From: Lysobacterales bacterium
GTDB taxonomy: Bacteria > Pseudomonadota > Gammaproteobacteria > Xanthomonadales > Ahniellaceae
DNA length: 64,000 nt
NCBI GenBank assembly: GCA_016721845.1
Contig: JADKHK010000013.1
Location: 434,001 to 498,000, forward strand
Reading direction: 5' to 3'
Shown here: piece after piece, positions 1 to 8,247 of the stretch
Position numbering within the stretch: the stretch's first letter is position 1
Layout: the number at the start of each line of letters is the position of its first letter
The notes under the pieces: model-generated
Seen by the model: the letters and a program-made list of their open reading frames with translations, nothing else
Databases searched by the model: none
What the model was told of the DNA's origin: nothing
Position numbers and translations under genes: made by a program

Positions 1-951
1 AATGGACGGTTGCTCGTCGATTGGCTTGAAGCGGCACTCGGTGCAGCCGCGATGCAGCGGCGGCTATTTGCCGTCACCGCAAATGTCCGGGCCGCGCAAG
101 ATTTCGGTGTCGATGCCGAGCGCTGTCTGCCGATTTGGGAATGGGTCGGTGGCCGTTATTCGTTGTGGTCGGCGGTCGGTTTTTCGTTCGCGCTTGCGCA
201 TGGCATCGACGCGTTCCGGCGACTGCTCGACGGTGCTCGCGAGATGGACCGGCATTTCTTTAGCGCACCGTTGGCGCGCAATCTGCCGGTGCTGCGCGGG
301 CTGATCGAGCATTGGAATCGCGCCGCGCTCGAGTTCCGTTCGCGCTGCGTGGTGCCCTACGACGTACGACTGACGCATCTCCCGGCCTATCTCCAGCAAC
401 TCGAAATGGAGAGCAACGGCAAATCGGTGCGCCATGACGGTGCGCCCGTGGACGTGCCGACTGCGCCGATTGTGTGGGGCGGCGTCGGCACCGACGCGCA
501 GCACGCATTTTTTCAGGCGCTGCATCAGGGCACACAAGTGGTGCCGGTCGAATTCATCGGCGTGATCCAGCCGGCGCACCGTCATGACGCGCACCATCGC
601 GTGCTGCTCGCAAACCTGCTCGCGCAAAGCGCCGCGCTCGCTTACGGCCATGACACGCGCGACAGCGATGATCCGCTGGCCGCGCACAAGCATCACGGCG
701 GCAATCGCCCGAGCACGGTTGTCCTGCTCGATGCGCTCACGCCGGAAGCGTTGGGGGCGTTGCTCGCGATGTACGAGCACAGCGTCTTCGTCGAGGCCTG
801 TCTGGTCGGCATCAATCCCTTCGACCAGTGGGGCGTGGAACTCGGCAAGCGCATCGCGAGGCAGTTCCTGCCGGCCTTGACGTCGGATGCCGCCGCGCGC
901 GCGCTCGATCCGGTCACGCAGTCGCTGATCGGCGAGATCCGCTCACGTTGA
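1..951 (+). CDS. pgi: Glucose-6-phosphate isomerase, C-terminal part (5' end outside window)
   Basis: This enzyme interconverts glucose 6-phosphate and fructose 6-phosphate in the cytoplasm. The frame is open from the first base of the window, so the N-terminal part of the protein is missing and about 316 residues are visible. The family motifs are clear: ESNGK, then GTDAQHAFFQALHQGT (substrate-binding region), and the C-terminal signature INPFDQWGVELGK with its conserved lysine. The ATG at base 10 is only an internal methionine. The last 9 bases overlap the end of the convergent queG gene, so there is no room for a terminator between the two. Identification is secure; only the true start is unknown. 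Confidence 0.95.
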   Translation, partial: NGRLLVDWLEAALGAAAMQRRLFAVTANVRAAQDFGVDAERCLPIWEWVGGRYSLWSAVGFSFALAHGIDAFRRLLDGAREMDRHFFSAPLARNLPVLRGLIEHWNRAALEFRSRCVVPYDVRLTHLPAYLQQLEMESNGKSVRHDGAPVDVPTAPIVWGGVGTDAQHAFFQALHQGTQVVPVEFIGVIQPAHRHDAHHRVLLANLLAQSAALAYGHDTRDSDDPLAAHKHHGGNRPSTVVLLDALTPEALGALLAMYEHSVFVEACLVGINPFDQWGVELGKRIARQFLPALTSDAAARALDPVTQSLIGEIRSR

Positions 952-2010
952 GCCATGGCGCGCGAGCGCCCATTGCACGTGCTCGCGCACCAGCGGCGAG
1001 GGATCGTCACGCCGCGACTGCAGCGCGTCCAGGATGGCCGGCCCGGTCGGTGCATTGCCGAGCGCCACCGCGATGTTGCGCAACCAGCGTTCATGGCCGA
1101 TGCGGCGGATCGGCGAGCCTTCGGTGCGTGCCAGAAACTCGGCTTCATTCCACGAGAACGCATCGGTCAGCGCGATGCGGTCGAGTCCGTTGCGCGGTAA
1201 AAAATCGCGTTCCGCCGTCGGCTGCGCAAACTTGTTCCATGGACAGACCAGCTGGCAATCGTCGCAACCGTAGATGCGGTTGCCGATCAATGCACGCAGG
1301 TCCTCGGGAATCGGACCATGCAGCTCGATGGTCAGGTAGGAAATGCAGCGGCGCGCGTCGATGCGATGTGGCGCCACGATGGCCCGGGTCGGGCAGACAT
1401 CGATGCAGCGCGTGCAGGTGCCGCAGTAGTGGCCGGTTTCCGCGGCGTCATGGGGCAGCGGCAGATCGGTGTACAGCTCGCCGATGAAGAACCAGGAGCC
1501 GCGCTTCGTGTCGATCAGGTTGGCGTGCTTGCCGATCCAGCCCAGCCCGGCATTGCGCGCGAGCGCTTTCTCCAGCACCGGTGCGCTGTCGACGAAGGCG
1601 CGATAGCCGAACGGTCCGATGATCGCGCCGATGCGATCAGCCAGTTGCTGCAGGCGGTTCCGCATCAGCTTGTGATAATCGCGTCCCAGGGCATAGCGCG
1701 AGACATAGGCCAGGCTCGGATCGTCGAGCGTGGCCTGCATGTCGGCGGCATCGGCGCTGAGGTAATCCATGCGGACCGAGATCACGCTGAGGGTGCCAGG
1801 CACCAGTTCCTGCGGCCGCGTGCGCTTGCTGCCATGGCGCTGCATATAGTCCATGTCGCCGTGGAAACCATCGTCAAGCCAGTGCAGCAGGTGCGCCTCG
1901 TCTTCGTCGAGACGCGTCCCGGTGATGCCGCAGGCCTGGAAGCCGAGGTCGTTCGCCTCGTGCTTGATGCGTGTGGCCAATGCCTGCGGGTCGATGTTCG
2001 GATCGGACAT
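943..2010 (-). CDS. queG: Epoxyqueuosine reductase QueG
   Basis: QueG performs the last step of queuosine synthesis, reducing epoxyqueuosine to queuosine in the wobble position of GUN-anticodon tRNAs, with cobalamin and two [4Fe-4S] clusters. The 355-residue product has the two ferredoxin-type cluster motifs, CGTCTRCIDVCP and CDDCQLVCPW, at about residues 190-250, followed by a HEAT-like tail that contacts tRNA. The frame runs open much further upstream, but the start MSDPNIDPQ at 2010 fits the family and leaves a short divergent gap to nnrDE (ATG 2047). The 3' end overlaps pgi by 9 bases. Confidence 0.95.
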   Translation of the reverse strand: MSDPNIDPQALATRIKHEANDLGFQACGITGTRLDEDEAHLLHWLDDGFHGDMDYMQRHGSKRTRPQELVPGTLSVISVRMDYLSADAADMQATLDDPSLAYVSRYALGRDYHKLMRNRLQQLADRIGAIIGPFGYRAFVDSAPVLEKALARNAGLGWIGKHANLIDTKRGSWFFIGELYTDLPLPHDAAETGHYCGTCTRCIDVCPTRAIVAPHRIDARRCISYLTIELHGPIPEDLRALIGNRIYGCDDCQLVCPWNKFAQPTAERDFLPRNGLDRIALTDAFSWNEAEFLARTEGSPIRRIGHERWLRNIAVALGNAPTGPAILDALQSRRDDPSPLVREHVQWALARHGST

Positions 2011-2046
2011 GTCGGCAGTATAGGCGTGGCCCCGTACAATGCCGGC

Positions 2047-3516
2047 ATGGAAGACATCGCATCGAATCTTTACCGCGTGGCCGACGTGCGCCGTATCGAG
2101 GCGCAGGCGATGCGATTGCCGGGGCACGAGGCCTGGACCTTGATGCAGTGCGCCGGTGCTGCGGCCTTCGCGATGCTGCGTGTGCGCTGGCCTGAAGCGC
2201 GGCGTCTGCTCGTCATTTGCGGAAGCGGCAACAATGGCGGCGATGGCTATGTCGTCGCGACGCTGGCGCGTGCACAAGGTCTCAGCGTTTCGTTGCTCCA
2301 GGTTGGTGCGGTGCCGACGGGCGAACCGGCCGCGCAGGCCGTTGCCCAGTGGAATGACGTCATCGGCGCCGGCACCGATGGGGATTTGCCAGAGGCCGAT
2401 CTGATCGTCGACGCGCTGTTCGGCATCGGTCTCGATCGTGCACCGGAAGGTGCGATCGCGGCGCTGATCGCGGCGATCAACGGGCACGCGGCGCCGGTGT
2501 TCGCGCTCGACGTTCCCTCGGGCCTGAATGCCGACAGCGGTCATGCTCCGGGCGTCTGTGTGCAGGCCAGTTTGACGCTGAGTTTCATCGCCTGGAAACG
2601 CGGGCTATGGACGGGTGTCGCGGCGCGGGTGTGCGGCGAGCGCCGTCTCGCCACTCTGGATCTTCCTTCCGGCGCATTCGTCGGGGTGCCGGCGGATGCA
2701 CAGCTGATGACCGAGACCGAGGTTGCCAGAGCCTTGCCGCCGCGTGCCCGCGATGCCCACAAGGGCCGAGCGGGGCATGTGCTGGTGGTCGGCGGCGATC
2801 AAGGCATGGGCGGTGCGGTGCTGATCGCCGCCGCCGCTGCTGCGCGTGCCGGGGCTGGTCTGGTCAGTGTCGCGACCCGTTCGATGCATGTTCCGGCGTT
2901 GCTGGCACGGCAACCGGAGGCAATGGCGCGGGCGGTCGAGAACGACGGCGATCTGCAGCCGATGATCGATCGCGCCAATGTGCTCGCGCTCGGGCCGGGC
3001 CTCGGTCAATCGGACTGGAGTGTGCGGCTTGCGCGGCAAGTCTGTGCATCCGGAAAGCCCTTGGTGCTGGATGCCGATGCGTTGAATTTGCTCGCGGCGG
3101 GGCGTATCGAACTGCATGGCGATGCAGTGCTGACGCCGCATCCCGGCGAGGCCGCGCGCTTGCTCGGCATCGATGTCCCGACGGTGGAGCGCGATCGCTT
3201 CGCCGCGGCGCGCGAACTGGCGCGACGCCATCGTGCCGTGGTGGTGCTGAAAGGGGCGGGCAGTGTGATCGCGGATCGCGACGGGGGGCTGGGCGTCTGT
3301 CCGTTCGGCAATCCCGGCATGGCCTCGGGCGGCATGGGGGATGCATTGACCGGTGTGATCGCGGCCTTGATGGCGCAGGGACTTGGACCGGCAGCGGCGG
3401 CCCGCATCGGTGTGGCGGTGCACGCACGGGCGGCCGACCTTGTCGCGCGCGACGGCGAACGCGGCCTGCTTGCGAGTGATGTCGTCGCTGCATTGCGTTC
3501 AGTCGTGAATCCATGA
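2047..3516 (+). CDS. nnrDE: Bifunctional NAD(P)H-hydrate epimerase / ADP-dependent NAD(P)H-hydrate dehydratase
   Basis: This metabolite-repair enzyme restores damaged hydrated NADH and NADPH. The N-terminal half (about residues 1-215) is the YjeF_N epimerase domain with the motif NNGGDGYVVA. The C-terminal half (about 225-489) is the ribokinase-like dehydratase domain, with HPGEAARLLG and the glycine-rich GNPGMASGGMGDALTG that binds ADP. The frame is open far upstream, but that part lies antisense to queG; ATG 2047 (MEDIASNLYRV) gives the normal domain start and 489 residues. It overlaps tsaE by 4 bases (ATGA). The nnr-tsaE-amiC-mutL order is the classic gammaproteobacterial yjeF-tsaE-amiB-mutL arrangement. 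Confidence 0.95.
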   Translation: MEDIASNLYRVADVRRIEAQAMRLPGHEAWTLMQCAGAAAFAMLRVRWPEARRLLVICGSGNNGGDGYVVATLARAQGLSVSLLQVGAVPTGEPAAQAVAQWNDVIGAGTDGDLPEADLIVDALFGIGLDRAPEGAIAALIAAINGHAAPVFALDVPSGLNADSGHAPGVCVQASLTLSFIAWKRGLWTGVAARVCGERRLATLDLPSGAFVGVPADAQLMTETEVARALPPRARDAHKGRAGHVLVVGGDQGMGGAVLIAAAAAARAGAGLVSVATRSMHVPALLARQPEAMARAVENDGDLQPMIDRANVLALGPGLGQSDWSVRLARQVCASGKPLVLDADALNLLAAGRIELHGDAVLTPHPGEAARLLGIDVPTVERDRFAAARELARRHRAVVVLKGAGSVIADRDGGLGVCPFGNPGMASGGMGDALTGVIAALMAQGLGPAAAARIGVAVHARAADLVARDGERGLLASDVVAALRSVVNP

Positions 3517-3950
3517 ACTTGCGCGTCGATTTGCCCGACCTGTCCGCGACCGACGCACTGGGCGCGCGCCTCGCGCGCGCCTTGCAGGCGCCGCTGGTGA
3601 TCGGATTGATCGGCGACCTGGGTGCCGGCAAGACTGCGTTGGTGCGGGCACTGATCCAGTCGCTGCCGACCTATACCCTGATCGAGTCCTACGAGCTCGG
3701 CGCGTTGCTGGTCCATCATCTCGACCTGTATCGCTTGCGCCATCCCGAGGAACTGACCGAACTTGGGCTGGCGGACGTGCTCGGGCCGGAGTCCGTGATG
3801 TTGATCGAGTGGCCGGACAAGGGGGGCGAAGAGACGCCGACGCTCGACCTTGCCATCCACCTGTTCCGCCTCGGCGACGATGCCCGCCGGGCGGAATTCG
3901 ACGCGCGAACCGAGGCCGGACGCCGCTTTTGCGAGCGTGTTGCCCGGTAG
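3513..3950 (+). CDS. tsaE: tRNA threonylcarbamoyladenosine biosynthesis ATPase TsaE, with short internal deletion
   Basis: TsaE is the ATPase that works with TsaB and TsaD to make N6-threonylcarbamoyladenosine at position 37 of ANN-decoding tRNAs. The Walker A motif GDLGAGKT sits at residues 34-41, and LVHHLDLYRL plus the EWP motif (IEWPDKG) are typical. At 145 residues it is shorter than E. coli TsaE. From memory of that protein, the eight residues between QAL and PTYTLVE (a GHQGNVKS-like stretch) are missing here: the sequence reads QSLPTYTLIE at residues 49-58. This looks like an in-frame loss of 24 bases just before 3666 in a gene that is usually essential. The gene is coupled to nnrDE through ATGA. 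Confidence 0.9.
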   Translation: MNLRVDLPDLSATDALGARLARALQAPLVIGLIGDLGAGKTALVRALIQSLPTYTLIESYELGALLVHHLDLYRLRHPEELTELGLADVLGPESVMLIEWPDKGGEETPTLDLAIHLFRLGDDARRAEFDARTEAGRRFCERVAR

Positions 3951-4067
3951 CTTGATCAAGCGGTTCCGGCCGGGATCTGCCGGATTGTTCAGGAAGTTGC
4001 GGTAGTGAACGGATTTGATTGAAGTTTCTTCTTGAAATCCGGTTTCGACTGGCGTTTAATCCGCCGC

Positions 4068-5381
4068 ATGTTCGCCTTTCCCGTCCGTCGCCTGCTCGTT
4101 CCAGCACTCGCGTTGATCGCGAGTCGTGCGTTCGCGGGTGATGTGCAGGCCGTGCGTTTCTGGGACGCCGACGATCACACGCGCGTGGTTTTCGACGTCA
4201 GTGCGCCGGTGCATTACAAGCTGTTCACGCTCGCGAATCCGGACCGCCTGGTGCTGGACATCGCGCGCAGTCGGGTATCGAAATCGCTGGATGGATTCGA
4301 GCTCGAAGGCGCAGTGAAGCGCATTCGTACCGGCCGTCAGGGCGATGACACCTTGCGCGTCGTGCTCGATCTCGATCGCAGCGTGCAACCGAAGAGTTTC
4401 CTGCTCAAGCCGGCCGACCAGTTCGGACATCGCCTGGTGATCGACCTGTTCGATTCGGAGTCGGCACCGCGCGTCGTGAAGCGCGAGGCATCGTTGCCGG
4501 TCGCGCAGGGCGAGCGCGACGTGGTCGTGTCGATCGATGCCGGCCATGGCGGCGATGATCCGGGCGCTTCCGGCGCGAATGGCTCGCGCGAGAAAGACAT
4601 CACGCTCGCGGTCGCGCAGGCGCTGGCGGCGCGGATCGATGCCGAACCGGGCATGACCGCGGTACTGACCCGCGATCGCGATTTCTTCATTCCGCTGAAG
4701 CGCCGCTACGAGATCGCGCGCGAGCAGAAGGCCGATCTGTTCGTGTCCATCCACGCCGATGCCTTCGTGAAATCGCAGGCGCGCGGCTCGTCGGTGTTCG
4801 TGCTGTCGAATCGCGGCGCTTCATCCGAAGCTGCCCGCATGCTGGCGGATCGCGAAAACACTTCCGACCTGGTCGGGGGCGTCTCGATCGACGACAAGGA
4901 TGCGACCCTGGCCGCCGTACTGCTCGACCTGTCCCAGGGTGCGACCATGCAGGCGTCCGAAATGGTCGCGAACAACGTGTTGCGCGGCCTCGCCGGCATC
5001 GGCAACCTGCACAAGCGCGAAGTGCAACGCGCGAACTTCGTCGTGCTGCGCTCGCCCGACGTGCCCTCGATGCTGGTCGAGACCGCATTCATCAGCAATC
5101 CGACCGAAGAGAAGCGCCTCAACGATCCCACGCACCGCGACAAGCTCGCCGACGCGTTGGTCGCCGGTATCCGCGACTACTTCGCGACCACGCCGCCGCC
5201 GGGCACCTGGTTTGCCGCGAATCCGCAGCGCGCCAAGCATCACGTTGTCGCGCGAGGCGAGTCGCTCTCCCTGATCGCGCAACGGCATCGTGTTTCGGTG
5301 GCCTCGCTCAAGCGCGAGAATTCGCTCGCGACCGATAGCGTGAATGCCGGCGTAGTGCTGAAGATCCCGGCATCGATCTGA
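4068..5381 (+). CDS. amiC: N-acetylmuramoyl-L-alanine amidase (AmiB/AmiC type) with AMIN and LysM domains
   Basis: This periplasmic zinc amidase cleaves the amide bond between MurNAc and the stem peptide, chiefly for daughter-cell separation. ATG 4068 begins a credible signal peptide (MFAFPVRRLLVPALALIASRAFA); the frame also allows a TTG start at 4032. An AMIN domain follows (about residues 25-125), then the Amidase_3 catalytic domain, where DAGHGGDDPGASG and SIHADAF carry zinc ligands and ETAFISNP lies near the catalytic Glu. A C-terminal LysM peptidoglycan-binding repeat (HHVVARGESLSLIA) completes it. It lies between tsaE and mutL, the usual order. AmiB and AmiC are hard to tell apart by eye, so the symbol is approximate. 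Confidence 0.93.
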   Translation: MFAFPVRRLLVPALALIASRAFAGDVQAVRFWDADDHTRVVFDVSAPVHYKLFTLANPDRLVLDIARSRVSKSLDGFELEGAVKRIRTGRQGDDTLRVVLDLDRSVQPKSFLLKPADQFGHRLVIDLFDSESAPRVVKREASLPVAQGERDVVVSIDAGHGGDDPGASGANGSREKDITLAVAQALAARIDAEPGMTAVLTRDRDFFIPLKRRYEIAREQKADLFVSIHADAFVKSQARGSSVFVLSNRGASSEAARMLADRENTSDLVGGVSIDDKDATLAAVLLDLSQGATMQASEMVANNVLRGLAGIGNLHKREVQRANFVVLRSPDVPSMLVETAFISNPTEEKRLNDPTHRDKLADALVAGIRDYFATTPPPGTWFAANPQRAKHHVVARGESLSLIAQRHRVSVASLKRENSLATDSVNAGVVLKIPASI

Positions 5382-5427
5382 TCGGCCGCGCACGCCGCTA
5401 GAATGTCCGGCCCCCGTTGAGGCCGAG

Positions 5428-7224
5428 ATGCGCATCCAGACCCTGCCCGATACCTTGATCAACCAGATCGCCGCAGGCGAGGTCATCGAGCGCCCGGCGT
5501 CCGTGGTCAAGGAACTGGTCGAGAATGCGCTCGATGCCGGCGCCAGTCGGATCGAGGTCGAACTGGAAGCGGGCGGGGTCAAGCTCGTGCGCGTTCGCGA
5601 CAACGGCAGCGGGATCGAGGTCGATGACCTGCCGTTGGCCCTGACCCGCCATGCGACCAGCAAGATCGCCTCGCTCGATGATCTCGAATCGGTGCGCAGC
5701 ATGGGCTTTCGCGGCGAGGCGCTGCCGAGCATCGCCTCGGTGTCGCGATTTCGCCTGGTGTCGCGCACGCCTGCGGCACCGCACGCCTCGGAACTGGACG
5801 TCGACAACGGCCAGTTCGCACGGATCAAGCCGGCCCAGCATCCGGTCGGCACGACCGCCGAGATGCGCGAGCTGTTCTTCAACGTGCCGGCTCGGCGCAA
5901 GTTCCTGCGCGCCGAGCGGACCGAGCTCGGGCACGTCGAGGATTGGCTGAGGGCGATCGCGCTGGCGCGTCCGGAAGTCGCGTTCACGCTGCTGCACAAC
6001 GGGCGGCCATTGCTGCGTGACGAGGCCAGCGGCACGTCGCCCGAATCGCGCGTCGATGCGATGCTCGGCGAGGACTTTCTCGCCCACAGTCTGCGCATCG
6101 ACCATCAGGCGGCCGGCTTGCGTCTGCACGGCTATGTCGGTTTGCCGACCGCGGCACGGGCGCAGAACGACCGCCAGTTCTTCTATGTGAATCGCAGGCT
6201 GGTGCGTGATCGGGTGATTGCCCATGCGGTACGCCAGGCCTATGCCGATGTGCTGTTCCATGGTCGTCATGCGGCCTTCGTGCTGTTTCTCGAACTCGAT
6301 CCCTTGCTGGTCGACGTGAATGCGCATCCGGCCAAGACCGAAGTGCGTTTCCGCGAACAGCGGCTGATCCACGATTTCCTGTTCCGCAGCCTGCATGAAG
6401 CCCTGGCGCAGACGCGCGCCGGGCAGGCGCCGACGATTGCCGCGCCGGCGTTTCCGATGCCGTCGACGAATTCGTTCGTGCCGCAGCAGGCGGGGCTCGG
6501 CCTGCGCGTCGGCGAGGGCTTGTCGGCGTATGGCAGCGTCTATGGCCGCAACGAGGCGATGGCCGTGCCGGCGGCGGTCGACGTGCCGACGCTGGCACAG
6601 CGCTTGGACGGAGACGTCGTCGCGACGGCGGATGGGGAAATCCCGCCGCTTGGCTTCGCGATCGCGCAACTGCATGGCGTCTATGTGCTCGCCCAGAATG
6701 TGCATGGGCTGGTCGTGGTCGACATGCACGCCGCGCATGAGCGTATTACCTATGAGCGTTTGAAGGCGCAGCAGGCCTGTGGTGAGATCGCCTCGCAGCA
6801 GTTGCTGGTTCCGACTGCCGTGGCAGTGACGCGACGCGAAGCCGATGCCGCAGAGGATCATCATGCCGAATTCCTGAAGCTCGGCATCGAACTGGCGCGC
6901 AGCAGCGAGACGTCGGTGGTGATCAAGCGCATTCCGGTGCTCCTGGATGGCGCCGATGTCGAGCGCCTGCTGCGCGACGTGCTCGCGGAGTTCGTCCAGC
7001 ACGACAGTTCACGGCGTCTGGAAGAAACCGCGAATGAACTGCTGTCGACGCTGGCCTGTCATGCATCGGTACGCGCCAATCGCCGGCTGACGCTGCCGGA
7101 GATGAATGCGCTGCTGCGGCAGATGGAAGCCACCGAACGTTCCGGCCAGTGCAACCATGGTCGACCGACCTGGATGCAGTGGACGATGCAGGACCTGGAC
7201 CGCCTGTTTCAGCGTGGACGCTGA
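5428..7224 (+). CDS. mutL: DNA mismatch repair protein MutL
   Basis: MutL couples MutS mismatch recognition to strand incision and excision. The N-terminal GHKL ATPase shows GEVIERPASVVKELVENALDA, then the DNxxGI motif and GFRGEALPSI (residues 15-105). The C-terminal dimerisation domain holds DMHAAHERITYE near residue 432, which matches the DQHAxxExxxxE metal-binding motif of nickase-type MutL, plus ACHASVRA and CNHGRPT near the end. These suggest an intrinsic endonuclease, as in mutH-less bacteria, rather than dependence on MutH. The 598-residue length is normal. The start MRIQTLPDTLINQIAAGEV is the family start. Confidence 0.96.
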   Translation: MRIQTLPDTLINQIAAGEVIERPASVVKELVENALDAGASRIEVELEAGGVKLVRVRDNGSGIEVDDLPLALTRHATSKIASLDDLESVRSMGFRGEALPSIASVSRFRLVSRTPAAPHASELDVDNGQFARIKPAQHPVGTTAEMRELFFNVPARRKFLRAERTELGHVEDWLRAIALARPEVAFTLLHNGRPLLRDEASGTSPESRVDAMLGEDFLAHSLRIDHQAAGLRLHGYVGLPTAARAQNDRQFFYVNRRLVRDRVIAHAVRQAYADVLFHGRHAAFVLFLELDPLLVDVNAHPAKTEVRFREQRLIHDFLFRSLHEALAQTRAGQAPTIAAPAFPMPSTNSFVPQQAGLGLRVGEGLSAYGSVYGRNEAMAVPAAVDVPTLAQRLDGDVVATADGEIPPLGFAIAQLHGVYVLAQNVHGLVVVDMHAAHERITYERLKAQQACGEIASQQLLVPTAVAVTRREADAAEDHHAEFLKLGIELARSSETSVVIKRIPVLLDGADVERLLRDVLAEFVQHDSSRRLEETANELLSTLACHASVRANRRLTLPEMNALLRQMEATERSGQCNHGRPTWMQWTMQDLDRLFQRGR

Positions 7225-7265
7225 GCCAGCGCGGACGATGACGACATTGAACCCGAGGATCGACG

Positions 7266-8240
7266 ATGCGCAACGCCCTGATCGCCATGCCACTGTTCGC
7301 GAGTGCACTGCTAGCGGCCTGTACGCCGACGCCGTCGCGCGAGGCCGCTGAGGTGAAGACCGTGCCGACGCCGGTTGCTGCTGCAGAACCGGCCTACGAT
7401 CATGCGGCAGATGTCGAAGCGTGGCGCAGCGCTCGTCTGGCACGCTTGCAGAAGCCGGACGGCTGGCTCAGCCTGATCGGCCTGCATTGGCTGGTCGAAG
7501 GCGAACAGACGCTTGGCCATGCGGCAGGCAACGATATCGAACTGGCCGCGGGGCCGGACCACTTCGGCACGATTCGCCTGAGCGGCGATGAAGTGCTGTT
7601 TGCCGCGGCCGATGGTGGACCGCAGGTCCTGGTTAGCGACAGCGGCGGCGAACGCAGCGAAGGCGGGCGCACCTGGCATGTGCTCGCGGCTGACGTGAGC
7701 GGCAAGCCGTCGCTGGTCAGCGTCGACACGGTCAGCTTTCTGGTCATCAAGCGTGGCGACAAACATGCATTGCGCGTACGCGATTCGGAGGCGCCAACAC
7801 GCAAGCATTTCACCGGCATCGAACATTTTCCGGTGGACGACAGCTGGCGCATCGTCGCCGACTGGACCCCGCATACCGAACCGAAGTCCTTCGGCATCCA
7901 GACCGTCATCGGCACCATCGAAGAGATGCCGAACCCGGGCTACGGCACGTTCACGCGCGATGGACGCGAGTACCGCATCTATCCAGTCGTCGAAGAAGGA
8001 TCGGACGATCTGTTCATCATCTTCGCCGATCGCACCTCGGGCAAGGAAACCTATGGGCCTGGCCGCTTCGTCTACGCGCCGTGGCCGAAGGAAGACGGAA
8101 AGCTGGTCATCGACTTCAACAAGGCCTACAACCCGCCCTGCGCGCTCAACGCCTTCTCGACCTGCCCGCTACCGCCCCCGGAAAATCGCCTCGACCTGCG
8201 CGTGACGGCCGGCGAGAAGAAATACGAAGGTGCGCATTGA
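7266..8240 (+). CDS. DUF1684 family lipoprotein
   Basis: This 324-residue protein is predicted to be secreted and lipid-anchored: the N-terminus MRNALIAMPLFASALLAAC ends in a lipobox (LAAC) with the acceptor Cys at residue 19. The body matches the DUF1684 pattern, with WRSARLARLQKPDGWLSLIG near the start, FPVDDSWRIVADW in the middle, and a C-terminal KAYNPPCALNAFSTCPLPP stretch containing two cysteines and prolines. The family is common in Xanthomonadales and Bacteroidetes, and its function is unknown. The gene follows mutL after 41 bases and meets the convergent EI gene only 7 bases past its stop. Confidence 0.85.
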   Translation: MRNALIAMPLFASALLAACTPTPSREAAEVKTVPTPVAAAEPAYDHAADVEAWRSARLARLQKPDGWLSLIGLHWLVEGEQTLGHAAGNDIELAAGPDHFGTIRLSGDEVLFAAADGGPQVLVSDSGGERSEGGRTWHVLAADVSGKPSLVSVDTVSFLVIKRGDKHALRVRDSEAPTRKHFTGIEHFPVDDSWRIVADWTPHTEPKSFGIQTVIGTIEEMPNPGYGTFTRDGREYRIYPVVEEGSDDLFIIFADRTSGKETYGPGRFVYAPWPKEDGKLVIDFNKAYNPPCALNAFSTCPLPPPENRLDLRVTAGEKKYEGAH

Positions 8241-8247
8241 GCGTTGA

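Noticed and set aside
1318..2046. A longer N-terminus for the nnrDE protein
   Set aside because: The upstream part lies antisense to queG, and the YjeF_N domain starts just after ATG 2047.
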